64,000 bases of DNA from DATKRB01 sp035532415 (GCA_035532415.1 DATKRB010000056.1:19523-83522), one strand, 5' to 3'; positions 27,069 to 36,360 are shown, numbered from the stretch's first letter. The notes: a model not told the origin generated them from the letters alone. Program-made: numbers and translations.

Positions 27069-28568
27069 ATGACCTCGCCCAACTTGGCCTCCGGGCGGAC
27101 CCGGACGGGGCCCGCCACGGGGCCCGCCACGCCTCCCGCACCCGCTTCGGCCGCACCGGCCTTCCGTGCGGCGCCCACGCGCCGCCTGGCGGACCGGCGG
27201 ACCGCCGTGGTGATCCTCTTCGCCACCGACGTCGTCACCGCCCTGGCGGTGCTCACGGCGGTCGCGTCCTGGTCCCCACCCCTGCGACATCACCTCGGCA
27301 ATCAGCTGGCGTTCACGGCGATCACCCTGGCGTCGGTGCTCCTCTGCCTGTGGGCCAAGCGCGTCTACGTCCGCGCCCGCCGCCACATCGTGCCGTCCCC
27401 CGCCGACGATCTGGGTGCCCTCGCCGCGGCCGTGCTCACCAGCCTTCTCGTCGTGCTGGCCGGTCGCGCCCTCTTTGCGCACGCCATCGGCGCGTCGCTG
27501 CCGACCTCCTCGGTGCTGCTCGGCCTCGCCCTCTGCCTGGCGGCGATCCCCGCAGCCAGGACCGTCTCCCTCGCCATACACAAGCGAACGGGAACCCAGG
27601 CGACCAAGGTGCTGGTGGTCGGGACGGGCACCATCGCGGCCGACGTGGGGAGCCGGTTGACCCGCGCCGCTCACGTCGAGCTGGTCGGCTACGTCGACGA
27701 CGATCCGGTTGACGGGCAGGAGGTGATCGGGGACCTCAACGCCCTGCCGGCGATCTGCCGGGAGCAGGGCGTCGACCGGGTCGTCGTCGCCTTCTCCCGC
27801 GGCCATCCCCGCCGGATGGCCGAAGTCCTCCGGACGTTGGAGGGCACGTTGCCCATTGATGTCGTCCCCCGGTACTTCGAGCTAACCGGGTGGGAGGCCG
27901 TAGTGGACGATCTCAGCGGATTGGCGCTGGTCAGCCTGGGGGGGTCCCGGCCGGGGGCCTTCAGCCTGGGGGCCAAGCGGGCCCTCGACGTGGTCGGTGC
28001 GTCCCTCGGCCTCCTCGTCCTTGCCCCGATCCTCACCGTCGTCGGGCTCGCCGTGAAGATGACCTCGCCCGGTCCGGTCCTGTTCCGTCAGTGGCGACTG
28101 GGCAGGGACGGCGTCCCTTTCGAGATCCTCAAGTTCAGGACCATGCGGGATGCCACCCCGGAGGAGATCCGCGAGCGGCGCCAGCGGCCGGGATGCGACC
28201 TGCTCTTCGATGCCGGCAAGGACGGCCAGCGGGTCACCTCCATTGGACGCGTTCTCCGGCGTTTCGGGATCGACGAGCTCCCCCAGTTGCTCAACGTGCT
28301 CTGGGGCCACATGGCGATGGTCGGGCCCCGTCCGTTCGTACCCGAGGAATGCGCGGACCTACCCGGCTGGGCGAACAAGCGATTCGACTTCCGGCCCGGC
28401 CTGACGGGGATGTGGCAAGTGTGCGGGCAGCACGACCTGCGCTTCGACGAACTGTGCCGGCTCGACTGCCAATATGTCGACACCTGGACGTTCCTGGCCG
28501 ACCTGCGCATCCTGGCCCGCACGCCGGGACGCCTGCTGCGCGGCGGCAAGGTGGACGTCGGGCACTGA
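27069..28568 (+). CDS. Polyprenyl glycosylphosphotransferase (exopolysaccharide sugar transferase)
   Basis: 499 aa. A Pro/Ala-rich N-terminal segment, four hydrophobic helices (about 45-160), a CoA-binding-like/Rossmann domain (KVLVVGTGTIAADVG) and a C-terminal catalytic domain starting GAKRALDVVGASLGLLVLAP. Catalytic motifs include GPVLFRQWRLGRDG, ILKFRTM, RRFGIDELPQLLNVLWG, MVGPRPFVPEE and FRPGLTGMWQV. The enzyme transfers a sugar phosphate to undecaprenyl phosphate at the membrane, starting an exopolysaccharide or glycan repeat. No other glycan genes adjoin it. Confidence 0.9.
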   Translation: MTSPNLASGRTRTGPATGPATPPAPASAAPAFRAAPTRRLADRRTAVVILFATDVVTALAVLTAVASWSPPLRHHLGNQLAFTAITLASVLLCLWAKRVYVRARRHIVPSPADDLGALAAAVLTSLLVVLAGRALFAHAIGASLPTSSVLLGLALCLAAIPAARTVSLAIHKRTGTQATKVLVVGTGTIAADVGSRLTRAAHVELVGYVDDDPVDGQEVIGDLNALPAICREQGVDRVVVAFSRGHPRRMAEVLRTLEGTLPIDVVPRYFELTGWEAVVDDLSGLALVSLGGSRPGAFSLGAKRALDVVGASLGLLVLAPILTVVGLAVKMTSPGPVLFRQWRLGRDGVPFEILKFRTMRDATPEEIRERRQRPGCDLLFDAGKDGQRVTSIGRVLRRFGIDELPQLLNVLWGHMAMVGPRPFVPEECADLPGWANKRFDFRPGLTGMWQVCGQHDLRFDELCRLDCQYVDTWTFLADLRILARTPGRLLRGGKVDVGH

Positions 28569-28595
28569 CCCAGGACCATCCACCTGCCTGGGTCA
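28566..28595 (+). terminator. Hairpin overlapping the sugar-transferase stop codon
   Basis: Perfect 9-bp arms TGACCCAGG (28566-28574) and CCTGGGTCA (28587-28595) around a 12-nt loop; the first arm includes the TGA stop. No U-tract follows, so it is a candidate Rho-independent-like terminator only. Confidence 0.5.
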
Positions 28596-28596
28596 G

Positions 28597-28624
28597 CGGT
28601 CGGCGGTCGGCGGTCGGCGGTCGG
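28597..28624. repeat. Heptanucleotide tandem repeat (4 x CGGTCGG)
   Basis: Four perfect CGGTCGG units directly after the hairpin, in the convergent intergenic region between the sugar transferase and the beta-propeller gene. Noncoding. Confidence 0.85.
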
Positions 28625-28665
28625 CCGGACACGATCCACCGCGCCGCCACCCCCGGACGAAGTCG

Positions 28666-29904
28666 TCAGGGGGTGGCGGCGCGGGGAACCGGGAAGGGCG
28701 GTACGCCTATCGTCCTCGCATGCTGCATGAGCAACGAGAAGGGCGGAGTGAGGTCGACGCCGTCGGGCTTGAAGAGATACCCGGGGGCGGCGCCGGGGAT
28801 GCCGGTCACACCGAACTGCCAGACCACCTGGTTCGTCGCCGGATCGACCACGATGACCCGGTCGTTCCAGTCGTCGTTCAGGAGGACATCACCGTTGGGC
28901 AGCGGGAGCGCGAGAGAGGGCCGGTCCAGCGCGGCTGCCCCGGCGGGGGCGTAGCGCCACAGGACCCGGCCGCTCGCGTTGAACTCCTCGACCACGCCGG
29001 GCTTGGTATAGGCGACCGTGAGGAAGACCCCCGGCGACACCTCGTTCGTGTCCGAGGGGTAGGTGATCCCCGGCGGGTGTACCGACCAGAGGATACGGCC
29101 GCCCGGTGACATCTCGTCCACCCAGTCGCCGTTGATCTCGGTGACCGACCAGTCGCCGTTGGTCATCGGGAACATCCCGTTCGGGCTGCCGAACCGCGTC
29201 GGCGGCTGATGCAGGCAGTAGGGGGTGGTCGCTCCGTACACGTGCACCGGAGCCAGATCGAACGGTGAGAGGTACAGGAGCCGGCAGTTCTTTATGTCCG
29301 CCGCGACGACGTTCCCGTCGGGCAGCAGCATCGCGTCGTCGGGGTTGTCGAGGTAGCCGGGGGCGGACCCCGGCGTCCCGAGGTGGCCGAAGCCCGAGAC
29401 GAGGTGACCTCCCGGGACGGAGATCACCGATATGACGAACTGCGACTCCTCGGTGACGATGATGTGGTGGCCGTGAGGGCCGAAGAACGCGTCGTCGGGG
29501 GAGAAGTGCGCCGCATTCTGTCCGGCGCGGCCCGCCCGAGGGTACTGCCAGAGGATCCTGCCGTGGGGATCGACGAGCAGCAGGCGGGAATTGTTCCGGT
29601 CGGCGATCAGGACCGGGCCCGGCAGCACCGCCGGGTTCGAGCCGGGAGCGAGGTGACCGGGAACCTTGCGGGCCGTCGCCTTGGCCTCGAGTCGAGCGTA
29701 CCAAGTCGGATGCGCCGCGACCCGGTCGAGGCGTTGGCGGCGGACGACGGCGCCAACGCCATCAGGGCACGGCAACACCAGCACCCCGAGCACGGCGAGC
29801 ACGGCCACGACTCCGGCCGCAGAGACGGCGAGCGCTGTGGCATGGCGCGGCGCGGGGACGCTTCGACAGGACGGCGTGGGGCCGCCGCTCACGGGGCTCC
29901 TCAC
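28666..29904 (-). CDS. Membrane-anchored beta-propeller protein (arylsulfotransferase/PQQ-like)
   Basis: 412 aa. One hydrophobic segment near residues 22-46 anchors the protein; the rest is extracytoplasmic. Repeated blades such as VLIADRNNSRLLLVDPHGRILWQYP, NPDDAMLLPDGNVVAADIKN and GDVLLNDDWNDRVIVVDPATNQVVW are typical of NHL/ASST-like propellers. I cannot say whether it is catalytic. Start is GTG 29904, with an alternative GTG four codons later. It is convergent with the sugar transferase and divergent from a transglycosylase gene. Confidence 0.78.
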   Translation of the reverse strand: MRSPVSGGPTPSCRSVPAPRHATALAVSAAGVVAVLAVLGVLVLPCPDGVGAVVRRQRLDRVAAHPTWYARLEAKATARKVPGHLAPGSNPAVLPGPVLIADRNNSRLLLVDPHGRILWQYPRAGRAGQNAAHFSPDDAFFGPHGHHIIVTEESQFVISVISVPGGHLVSGFGHLGTPGSAPGYLDNPDDAMLLPDGNVVAADIKNCRLLYLSPFDLAPVHVYGATTPYCLHQPPTRFGSPNGMFPMTNGDWSVTEINGDWVDEMSPGGRILWSVHPPGITYPSDTNEVSPGVFLTVAYTKPGVVEEFNASGRVLWRYAPAGAAALDRPSLALPLPNGDVLLNDDWNDRVIVVDPATNQVVWQFGVTGIPGAAPGYLFKPDGVDLTPPFSLLMQHARTIGVPPFPVPRAATP

Positions 29905-30095
29905 GTCCGGTCACGCTCGGTCCGGGTTACAGCCGCCCGACCGGTCATGGCTCCTTTGTATTCGCTTTTCGCCCGCTGGTGGTGTCGCGGCCGCCGAGCC
30001 TTGATTGACCGAGAGGCCGCCCGACGGCATTCTCCCTGTTCGCCGCCGGTCCGAGCCGCGGCCACAGGAGGGAAGGCGGTCGGCAGAATGGTCCG

Positions 30096-30956
30096 GTGCC
30101 GAGGAGCCGGATCCCGCCCACGGTCCACATGGCCGTCCCTGCGCCGCCGACCGTTGCTCGCGTGTCGGGCGTCTCGGACGGGATGGGAGATCGATCCCGG
30201 GAGACCGGTCGGCGGGAGCGAAGTGCTCCGGGAAGACGCGCGAGGCCCCGGATCCGGATCCGGAAGGTCGTCGTGACATTGGCCACCGGAGGCGGCGTGC
30301 TGATCTTCGCGTGTGTGGCGGGTGGTGCCGCGTTCTTGTGGACCCTTCCGAATGTCAGCAGCGCACCGGGCCGTGTCGGGGCGCTCGCGGCCGTGCATCA
30401 CGCGACGCTCCATCCCCTCCCACCGCCGACGAAGCTCGGAGACTCCACGGTGGCGGTCGAGGACGAGCACTTCTACTCCAACGTCTTCTTCGACGTGGCG
30501 GCAGGTGCGCTGCGGGCTGGGCTGGCAACGCTGCACCGAAGCGGTGATCCGGGAGGGAGCACGATCGCCCAGCAGCTGGCAAAGGCGCTGTACCCCCATG
30601 CACCCGGCGTCGGCGGCACGGTGGCCGAGATCGGGCTCGGCGTAAAGCTCGCGCTCACCTACTCCAAGGCGTGCCTTCTCGACATGTACCTCAACGTCGT
30701 GTACTTCGGGAACGGCTACTGGGGAGCGGACGCAGCTGCCAAGGGCTACTTCGGGACAACTCCGGGAAGGCTCGACTGGGCAGAGGCATCGCTTCTGGCC
30801 GGCCTCCTTCAGGCGCCGTCTGCCTATGACCCGATCCATCACTACCGCCTCGCCAGGGAGCGACAGTCGCACGTCCTCGCTCAGCTGGTGGCGAACCACT
30901 ACCTGACGGCGACTCAGGCGCGAGCGGCGTTCGACACGCCCATTCCTTTGCGATGA
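30096..30956 (+). CDS. Monofunctional peptidoglycan glycosyltransferase (GT51)
   Basis: 286 aa. A basic N-terminus is followed by a membrane segment (VVTLATGGGVLIFACVAGG), then the transglycosylase domain only: VAVEDEHFYSN (the catalytic Glu motif EDxxF), GGSTIAQQLAK, YLNVVYFGNGYWGADAAAKGYFG and EASLLAGLLQAPSAYDP. The transpeptidase domain of class A PBPs is absent, so it would polymerise lipid II glycan strands without cross-linking. Start is GTG 30096 or ATG 30129. Confidence 0.87.
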   Translation: MPRSRIPPTVHMAVPAPPTVARVSGVSDGMGDRSRETGRRERSAPGRRARPRIRIRKVVVTLATGGGVLIFACVAGGAAFLWTLPNVSSAPGRVGALAAVHHATLHPLPPPTKLGDSTVAVEDEHFYSNVFFDVAAGALRAGLATLHRSGDPGGSTIAQQLAKALYPHAPGVGGTVAEIGLGVKLALTYSKACLLDMYLNVVYFGNGYWGADAAAKGYFGTTPGRLDWAEASLLAGLLQAPSAYDPIHHYRLARERQSHVLAQLVANHYLTATQARAAFDTPIPLR

Positions 30957-31079
30957 TCGTGTCTGCGCCGATTGTCGAGCAGACCATGCTCACGGGCCTG
31001 CCGGTCGCGCATCGTTGTGCGGACGATGGTCCGCCGGCTTGCGACCGCGCCGTGGGGCAGCGTGTGGTTGACTCGCACC

Positions 31080-32174
31080 ATGGGAGAGAGCGAGGGAGAG
31101 AGCGAGGGCGAGGGCGAGGGATCGCCCGGCGACGGCGTGTCCCGCTGCACGGACGACGAACTCGAGGACCTGATCCGGTTCCACTCCCGCGTGCAGCCCG
31201 AGCGCAGCCGACCCCTCGATGCTGCGCGGATCCGATGGCTCTTCGGTGCGAACCCATGCCGGCCGGGTGATGAGCTGACGATGTGGGTATGCCGCCGCGG
31301 GGGCCACATCGTCGGAACCTACGGTGCCATCCTGGTTGACCTGAAGGTCGACAATGAGATGGTACCGGCGGCGTGGTCGGTTGATCTCCTCGTTGACGAG
31401 CGGTGGCGAGGCAGTGGAGCGGCCCAGGAGTTGGCAGATGCACGACGGCAGGCGCTCGGACAGCGGACATACTGCGCACTCGGGATCTCCGAAGCAGGGC
31501 ATCGCTTCGCCCTGCGCCGGGGTTTCGTGGACATGCCCCCGATGTCGACATACGTTTGGCTCGCGGATCCAAGCCGACTCTGGCACGGCACTGCACCGAG
31601 GCTCGCTCGAATGGTCCGGCCGCTGGCCCGGGCTGCGGTGGCGCCCGCGTATGGCCTGTGCCGGCTCCGTAGCCGCCGGATCGAGCTCGTACCGATCCAG
31701 TGCTTCGACGAACGGGCTGACACGCTGTGGTGCCAACTGGCCCCGTCGTACCCGGCACTCGCCCGGCGCGACACCGAGTGTCTGCGGTGGCGCTTCGACT
31801 CATGCCCCGATAGCGCGAGTTATCAGCGATGGTACGTCTCGATCGGCGGGTTGATCGTCGGGTATGTCGTTACGCAAACGTTGCTCAGGAGCGAGGAGCC
31901 GTTCCTCTCGATCGTCGACTACCTGGTCGCGCCCCACCATCTGGGTGCCCTGTTCGGATCGGTCGCACTCCGGGCACGTGCGGCGGGTGCTACCGGCGTG
32001 GTGTGCCGATCACTGCATCTCAGGGCCAACCGGGCCCTCCGCTCCCTCGGGTACGTGAAGCGCCGGCAGGACGTGCGCTTCATGGTGATGAGCCGGGACA
32101 ACGACCCGCTGCGCCCAGTGCTCCTCGATGCGAGCAGTTGGTTTGCCACCGGAGCCGATAGCGACGTCAACTGA
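31080..32174 (+). CDS. GNAT-family N-acetyltransferase-like protein
   Basis: 364 aa from ATG 31080; the frame is open to 30972. It starts with an acidic Gly/Glu/Ser run coded by short repeats, then a GNAT-like N-terminal half (GGHIVGTYGAILVDLKVDNEM, SVDLLVDERWRGSGAAQEL, the acetyl-CoA loop) and a second, more divergent half ending SLHLRANRALRSLGYVKRRQDVRFMVM. This resembles two-domain GNATs of polysaccharide loci. The substrate is unknown. Codon use is less GC-biased than in neighbours. Confidence 0.7.
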   Translation: MGESEGESEGEGEGSPGDGVSRCTDDELEDLIRFHSRVQPERSRPLDAARIRWLFGANPCRPGDELTMWVCRRGGHIVGTYGAILVDLKVDNEMVPAAWSVDLLVDERWRGSGAAQELADARRQALGQRTYCALGISEAGHRFALRRGFVDMPPMSTYVWLADPSRLWHGTAPRLARMVRPLARAAVAPAYGLCRLRSRRIELVPIQCFDERADTLWCQLAPSYPALARRDTECLRWRFDSCPDSASYQRWYVSIGGLIVGYVVTQTLLRSEEPFLSIVDYLVAPHHLGALFGSVALRARAAGATGVVCRSLHLRANRALRSLGYVKRRQDVRFMVMSRDNDPLRPVLLDASSWFATGADSDVN

Positions 32175-32506
32175 ACGCCCCGAGTACCCGCACGCAGGGT
32201 GGGTAGCATCCGGACCTGCCCGGACGCGGTAATCCTCTCCTGTTGCCGTTGGTGATCGACGAGGAGATGCAAGACTCCATCCGCGGTCGCGTACGATCTA
32301 CGCCTCACTAGTGCGGCGGCTTCGACGCCGCACCCGGGGTACGGTCGCTCCGTCATGCCGCTTCGAGCCCGACCATGACACAGAGCGACATGTCCAGCGC
32401 TTCGGTCCGGCCCGCCGACCAGGGCGGCACTTCTGCTGTGGGCCGGGATGACGAACGTCGACAACCGGGCCCCGAATGCGGGACACACCGCTGGTAGCCG
32501 GTCTGG
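32175..32506. other. Intergenic region without a recognisable gene
   Basis: 332 bp between convergent genes. Apart from the hairpin at 32311-32333 I see no coding similarity or conserved element. Confidence 0.6.
32311..32333 (+). terminator. Hairpin between convergent genes
   Basis: An 8-bp perfect stem GTGCGGCG/CGCCGCAC with the 7-nt loop GCTTCGA lies 137 bp after the GNAT gene and 174 bp from the stop of the convergent hydrolase gene. There is no T-tract. Bidirectional terminator is a plausible role. Confidence 0.45.
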
Positions 32507-33832
32507 TCAGTCGACCGGCAACGTGACCTCGTCCGCCCGCGCCTTCATCGCGGGCGCGTGCTCGGGGCGTAGTGCGCCCGCTTGGATGAGCGCGTCCACA
32601 GCAGCGTGCCACCGCCCAACGTACACAGCGTGACTCGGGTAGAGCCGGCGGAGCTCGTCGTGGGTGAACGGGCGGGCTGCGCCGAACAGCGGCGCCCTTC
32701 CGGTGCCGTGGGCCATGCCGTAGTACGCATGCGTGGGCACTTGGAGCTCGGGGAGCCTGATCCCGCCCACCGCGTTGCCGGAACCGTCGCGCCGGATGCT
32801 CGCGGGTGAGTCCGGGTCAAGGGCGATGCGCGGTTGCGGCGGTGCCGGCGTGCCGTGGGCGAGCCAACGGTGCACGGCGCGCAGCGCTGCCTCGTGCACC
32901 GGTTGGTAGCTGAGGCGGTTGACGACGCGTCCTCGGCTGTCAGGGTGGTCGCCGTGGCTCTGCGCGACACCGTGGGGTGTCCCCGCGACCTCCCAGACGC
33001 GCAGGTGATCGGTGTCGGCGGCGGAGATCGCCGCGAGGTGCGGGGTCTCGAACTCACTGTTGACGACGAGGACGGGTGTCGGGGTGTCGGTGCGAATGGA
33101 CGTGCGGACCCCCATGGGGAGCGGGCCTTCCTCCGGCCGCGGTGCCCGGCCTTCCCATACCGACAGCAGGAAGCCGTCGAACACGCGCGTGAAGGGGTGG
33201 ACCGCATTCAGGTAGGCGACGAGGCGCATCGCGGACTGCGAGCCACCCGTGGCGATGAGGCGTCGCACGTCGAGCCCGCCCATCGGGTCGACGTCGCCCG
33301 AACGCTCTGGGCCGACGACACGCCCGGCCTGGGTGAAGATGTCGAAGGATGCCGGATCGCCGGGGTGGAACAGCGATCCGTAACGCTGCGGATCGTGCTC
33401 CACGAGCGGACGGGCGCGGCGGCTGGCGAAGCGCTCCATGCCCGCGGGGAAGCCGTAGAGCCCGACCTCCTGGGCGCTGACGCCCACCCACGCGTAGCCG
33501 TCGAAGATCTCGTCGCCCGAAGGGCTGCCGATCTCGTACCCGGCCGACACGTTCTGCCAGTTCACCACGACGGTGCCGTTGAAATGCTCCGCTCGCTCCG
33601 GGCGCACGACGAGGATACGCGTGCGGTACGTCGCGTCAGCGACTTCCTCCACCGTCCACCGCCCGTCGATCGTGGCCTTTGTGCCCGGCGCGATCTGGTA
33701 GCCGACGACCGAGCCTTCGACCTGGTACTCCTCGACGACGTACCCCCGTGTGGCCACGTCTGCGCTCGGCGCACCCCACGGTGGTTGGGCGCCAAGGATC
33801 GGACCGACGACCGTCGGAGCGGGAGCGGACAC
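32507..33832 (-). CDS. Alpha/beta hydrolase-domain protein (Abhydrolase_10-like)
   Basis: 441 aa. The nucleophile elbow GGSQSAMRL, preceded by GLDVRRLIAT, and the ends VVNWQNVSAGYE and LPELQVPTHAYYG match the Abhydrolase_10 family, whose members are mostly uncharacterised esterase-like proteins. There is no signal peptide. The start is GTG at 33832. The gene borders the accessory patch that begins at about 33.8 kb. Confidence 0.8.
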   Translation of the reverse strand: MSAPAPTVVGPILGAQPPWGAPSADVATRGYVVEEYQVEGSVVGYQIAPGTKATIDGRWTVEEVADATYRTRILVVRPERAEHFNGTVVVNWQNVSAGYEIGSPSGDEIFDGYAWVGVSAQEVGLYGFPAGMERFASRRARPLVEHDPQRYGSLFHPGDPASFDIFTQAGRVVGPERSGDVDPMGGLDVRRLIATGGSQSAMRLVAYLNAVHPFTRVFDGFLLSVWEGRAPRPEEGPLPMGVRTSIRTDTPTPVLVVNSEFETPHLAAISAADTDHLRVWEVAGTPHGVAQSHGDHPDSRGRVVNRLSYQPVHEAALRAVHRWLAHGTPAPPQPRIALDPDSPASIRRDGSGNAVGGIRLPELQVPTHAYYGMAHGTGRAPLFGAARPFTHDELRRLYPSHAVYVGRWHAAVDALIQAGALRPEHAPAMKARADEVTLPVD

Positions 33833-34049
33833 CGACCGATTCTCGCATACCCGTAAGTGCAGGAGCTGATCGCCGGCGCGGTTCGTGCAGGCAGCTGACG
33901 GCGGCCTTCTCCGGGGTCATCAGGATGGGGACTGGACCCGGGTGTTTCGAAGCTGCCGGTGGTGAAGGCCGACGTGGTGATCCAATTGTATCGGGTGGGT
34001 GTCGCTGAGCTGCTGGAGGTTGACGCCAAGTCGCTGTTGGCGACCAACC
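33833..34049. other. Noncoding stretch at the edge of the accessory patch
   Basis: 217 bp. I find no start-to-stop frame with protein-like content and no repeat; the part next to 34049 may be the decayed end of the VOC pseudogene. Confidence 0.5.
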
Positions 34050-34260
34050 GAACCTCGTTTTTGCCGAGGGTCTCATCGACGTTGTCGACCTACACGTAGG
34101 GCAGGACGCCCGCGTCCCCGGCGGCGGGCATCTCGGGGATGAAGTGACCGATGACGTGGCCGGTGCCGTCCTCGAAGGCAGGCGAGTGGCCGTCGTCTCG
34201 GATGCTTCAGGTGAACACCGCTCGGTAGAAGGCCACTGAGCGCGCCGTCTGGTCTATTCG
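34050..34260 (-). pseudogene. VOC (glyoxalase/bleomycin-resistance) family remnant
   Basis: Reading the minus strand gives DQTARSVAFYRAVFT, stop, SIRDDGHSPAFEDGTGHVIG, then HFIPEMPAAGDAGVLPYV, stop, VDNVDETLG. This is the N-terminal half of a VOC domain. The TGA (34207-34209) stands where tryptophan is usual, and the TAG (34090-34092) where tyrosine is usual. The C-terminal half is not recognisable and no start remains. It is therefore a decayed gene. Confidence 0.7.
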
Positions 34261-34280
34261 TGGTCTGGTCTATTCGTGGT
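34249..34280. repeat. Tandem duplication of 16 bp
   Basis: Two perfect copies of CTGGTCTATTCGTGGT at the start of the VOC remnant; a recent duplication in decaying sequence. Confidence 0.85.
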
Positions 34281-34443
34281 CCGAGGTCAGATTTCGACCC
34301 CCACAGGGCAGCGCGAAACCCCATAGCAGGGCCCTGAACAGGACTGAGCGAGTGGCAGAAGACGATGTCCTATCCGAACCGGACTGAGCTACGAGAACGG
34401 CTGAGCTCGCTCTCTCCTTGTCGGTGCGTTCGGTAGCCGGCGG

Positions 34444-34827
34444 TCAGACGCGGATGACCTCGACACCTGGGATGGCGTCGTAGTCGCGGTCCTGGGTGAC
34501 GACCGGCATCTGCTCTACGACTGCGGTTGCAGCCACCAGGGCGTCGAGGATGGGAACCCGACGTTGGCTGGTCCGCAGGGCAGCCACGATGCGGGCAAAC
34601 TGACGCGCCACCTCGGCGTCGACGGGCAACGGGTCCCACGTCGACTCGACAGCGGAGAGCGTCGCCACTCGCGTCGCGCGGTCAGCGTCGTCTGCCATAA
34701 GCACGCCGACGGTGAGCTCGGCCAGGGTGACGACCGATACCTCGGTCTCGGTCACGCCATCCATCTCGCCGAGGGGTCGCCCCGACTCCGTCGCGACGAA
34801 GAACGACGTATCGAGCAGCGCCCTCAT
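34444..34827 (-). CDS. vapC: PIN-domain toxin (VapC-like)
   Basis: 127 aa. The PIN acidic residues are in place: D6 in ALLDTSFFV, E37 in TLAELTVG, D95 in ILDALVAATA and the late pair D113/D115 in TQDRDYDAIPG. PIN toxins are Mg2+-dependent RNases that usually cleave tRNA or rRNA. The start overlaps the antitoxin stop by ATGA (34824-34827), giving coupled translation. The pair lies just outside the tRNA-Ala islet. Confidence 0.9.
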   Translation of the reverse strand: MRALLDTSFFVATESGRPLGEMDGVTETEVSVVTLAELTVGVLMADDADRATRVATLSAVESTWDPLPVDAEVARQFARIVAALRTSQRRVPILDALVAATAVVEQMPVVTQDRDYDAIPGVEVIRV

Positions 34828-35069
34828 GCGTCGTCTGTCGTGTCGGACAACACGCTCCGCACGTCCTTGAGGAGCCCTGAATCCGCGGCGTGACGAGAGG
34901 CGATGCTGAGCGCCTCGGCAGCCGGCACGGTTCGACGGCGACGCAGCGGCACGATTTCGGCGACCGGACGTCGATCGACCGTCACCGTCAGCCGTTCGCC
35001 GCCTTCGACCCGGCGCAACACCTCGCTCACGGTGTTTCGCAGGTCGCGGACGGAGATAGATGTTCCCAT
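34824..35069 (-). CDS. vapB: Antitoxin of the VapB/Phd type
   Basis: 81 aa. SISVRDLRNTVSEVLRRVEGGERLTVTVDRRPVAEIVPL is a Phd/YefM-like N-terminal DNA-binding fold; the C-terminal third should wrap the VapC active site. A -10-like TACACT lies 6 nt before ATG 35069, so the transcript is probably leaderless. The operator-like palindrome at 35078-35096 overlaps that promoter and would allow autorepression by the VapBC complex. Confidence 0.85.
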   Translation of the reverse strand: MGTSISVRDLRNTVSEVLRRVEGGERLTVTVDRRPVAEIVPLRRRRTVPAAEALSIASRHAADSGLLKDVRSVLSDTTDDA

Positions 35070-35075
35070 GGGTCC

Positions 35076-35096
35076 AGTGTAGCACATGTACCTACA
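35076..35096 (-). promoter_or_regulatory. vapBC promoter/operator
   Basis: On the minus strand an imperfect palindrome with arms TGTAG and CTACA (35078-35096, core GTACATG) overlaps the -10 hexamer TACACT at 35081-35076. The start codon follows after 6 nt. Confidence 0.6.
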
Positions 35097-35104
35097 AGTG
35101 GCCC

Positions 35105-35148
35105 GGTGGAGACGACGGGACTCGAACCCACGACCCCCTGCTCGCAAA
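35105..35148 (-). repeat. 44-bp duplicate of the tRNA-Ala 3' part (attachment-site remnant)
   Basis: This matches the tRNA-Ala gene from the anticodon loop to the acceptor end (38107-38150) with two mismatches in 44 bp, in the same orientation. A 3' tRNA fragment repeated in direct orientation is the classic footprint of a tRNA-targeted integrated element. Together with the intact gene it delimits the segment 35149-38105. Confidence 0.75.
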
Positions 35149-35164
35149 CTCACCCCAGGGGTGT

Positions 35165-35183
35165 CCGCCGTGGTTCACGGCGG
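35165..35183. repeat. Palindrome just inside the tRNA-Ala islet
   Basis: 8-bp arms CCGCCGTG and CACGGCGG around GTT, 17 bp inside the 44-bp repeat. The position resembles an integrase or excisionase arm site. Confidence 0.5.
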
Positions 35184-35334
35184 TCCGTCCATCCGCCTGA
35201 CCTGGACCGTTGCCATGGGCCGACCGACGGCGAACTTCGGCGAATGACCCCGCGCGCGCGATGGACGCGCGAGGGAACGTTTTGTCGAGGGGAGCCGAAA
35301 GAAAAGTCAACACCACAACCTCGGCACTATTGTT

Positions 35335-36360
35335 GTGTTAGCATTCAATGCCGTGGAACACAACGACTCCCGGCGGGGGCGCCCACCTCGCCGGCTCGTC
35401 TACCAACGTCTCGAGGAGGCCATTGCCGATCTCCGCGAACGCATGGGGGGCCTGCCGTCGCCGACCGAGGCAGAGGGCATCTGGACTTCGATCTGGCACC
35501 AGGAAGCCCATCACTCCACCGCCCTCGAGGGCAACACCCTCGTCATCGCCCAGGTCGAGGCGCTCCTGGCCGAGGGGCGGGCCGTCGGAAACAAGGAGCT
35601 CAGGGAGTACATGGAGGTGACCGGCTACGCCGACGCGGCGAAGTGGGTCTACGGCCAGGCCCTCGAGCCCGGAGACTGGACCTCGCGGGCGCCGCTCACG
35701 ATGACCGAGATCCGCCACGTCCACGAGCTGGCCCTCGGCCCGGTGTGGGGTGTCGCCCCCCACCCCAACGCCACTTCCGAGGAGAAGCCGGGAAGCTTCC
35801 GGCGACACGATATCGAGCCCTTCCCGGGCGGGATGGCCCCGCCGTCGTGGGTCGAGGTGCCTGCGGCCATGGTCGACTGGGTCGACTCGCTCCCGGCCGT
35901 CACCACCGCCGACAGTCCCGTCGAGGCCATCGCCGTCGCCCACGCCGGCTTCGAGAGGACCCACCCCTTCCTCGATGGCAACGGGCGCACCGGCCGGCTC
36001 CTCTTGAACCTGCTCCTGGTTCGCCTGGGCTACCCCCCCGCCATCATCTACACCCGCGACCGCAACCGGTATCTCCGCGCCCTGCAGCGCGCCGACGGCG
36101 GCGATCCTGGACCTCTCGGCGAGCTCATCGCCCGGTCCGTCACCGACAACCTCTACCGCTTCGTCGTCCCCGCCGTGGCCGGGCCCCACCGGTTGGTTCC
36201 CATCGTGGCACTGACGACGAAGACCCAGAGTGTGACCATGCTTCGCGCTGCCATCGAGCGCGGCCGCCTCAGGGCGCAGAAGGGACCGGACGGCCAATGG
36301 CGGAGCACCCGGGCATGGGTCGACGAGTACGTCGCCAGCAAGTACCAACGTCGGTCCTGA
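35335..36360 (+). CDS. Fic-family protein (AMPylator-like)
   Basis: 341 aa from GTG 35335 (GTG 35353 also possible). The complete Fic motif HPFLDGNGRTGR spans residues 210-221. An N-terminal inhibitory motif STALEGN (61-67, with the obstructing Glu at 65) places it in class II, where the enzyme autoinhibits itself. A C-terminal wing-like domain (about 275-341) follows. Fic enzymes transfer AMP or other groups to protein hydroxyls. It is the first gene of the islet. An inverted repeat (AACAC..ACAAC / GTTGTGTT, about 35309-35339) overlaps the start region. Confidence 0.88.
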   Translation: MLAFNAVEHNDSRRGRPPRRLVYQRLEEAIADLRERMGGLPSPTEAEGIWTSIWHQEAHHSTALEGNTLVIAQVEALLAEGRAVGNKELREYMEVTGYADAAKWVYGQALEPGDWTSRAPLTMTEIRHVHELALGPVWGVAPHPNATSEEKPGSFRRHDIEPFPGGMAPPSWVEVPAAMVDWVDSLPAVTTADSPVEAIAVAHAGFERTHPFLDGNGRTGRLLLNLLLVRLGYPPAIIYTRDRNRYLRALQRADGGDPGPLGELIARSVTDNLYRFVVPAVAGPHRLVPIVALTTKTQSVTMLRAAIERGRLRAQKGPDGQWRSTRAWVDEYVASKYQRRS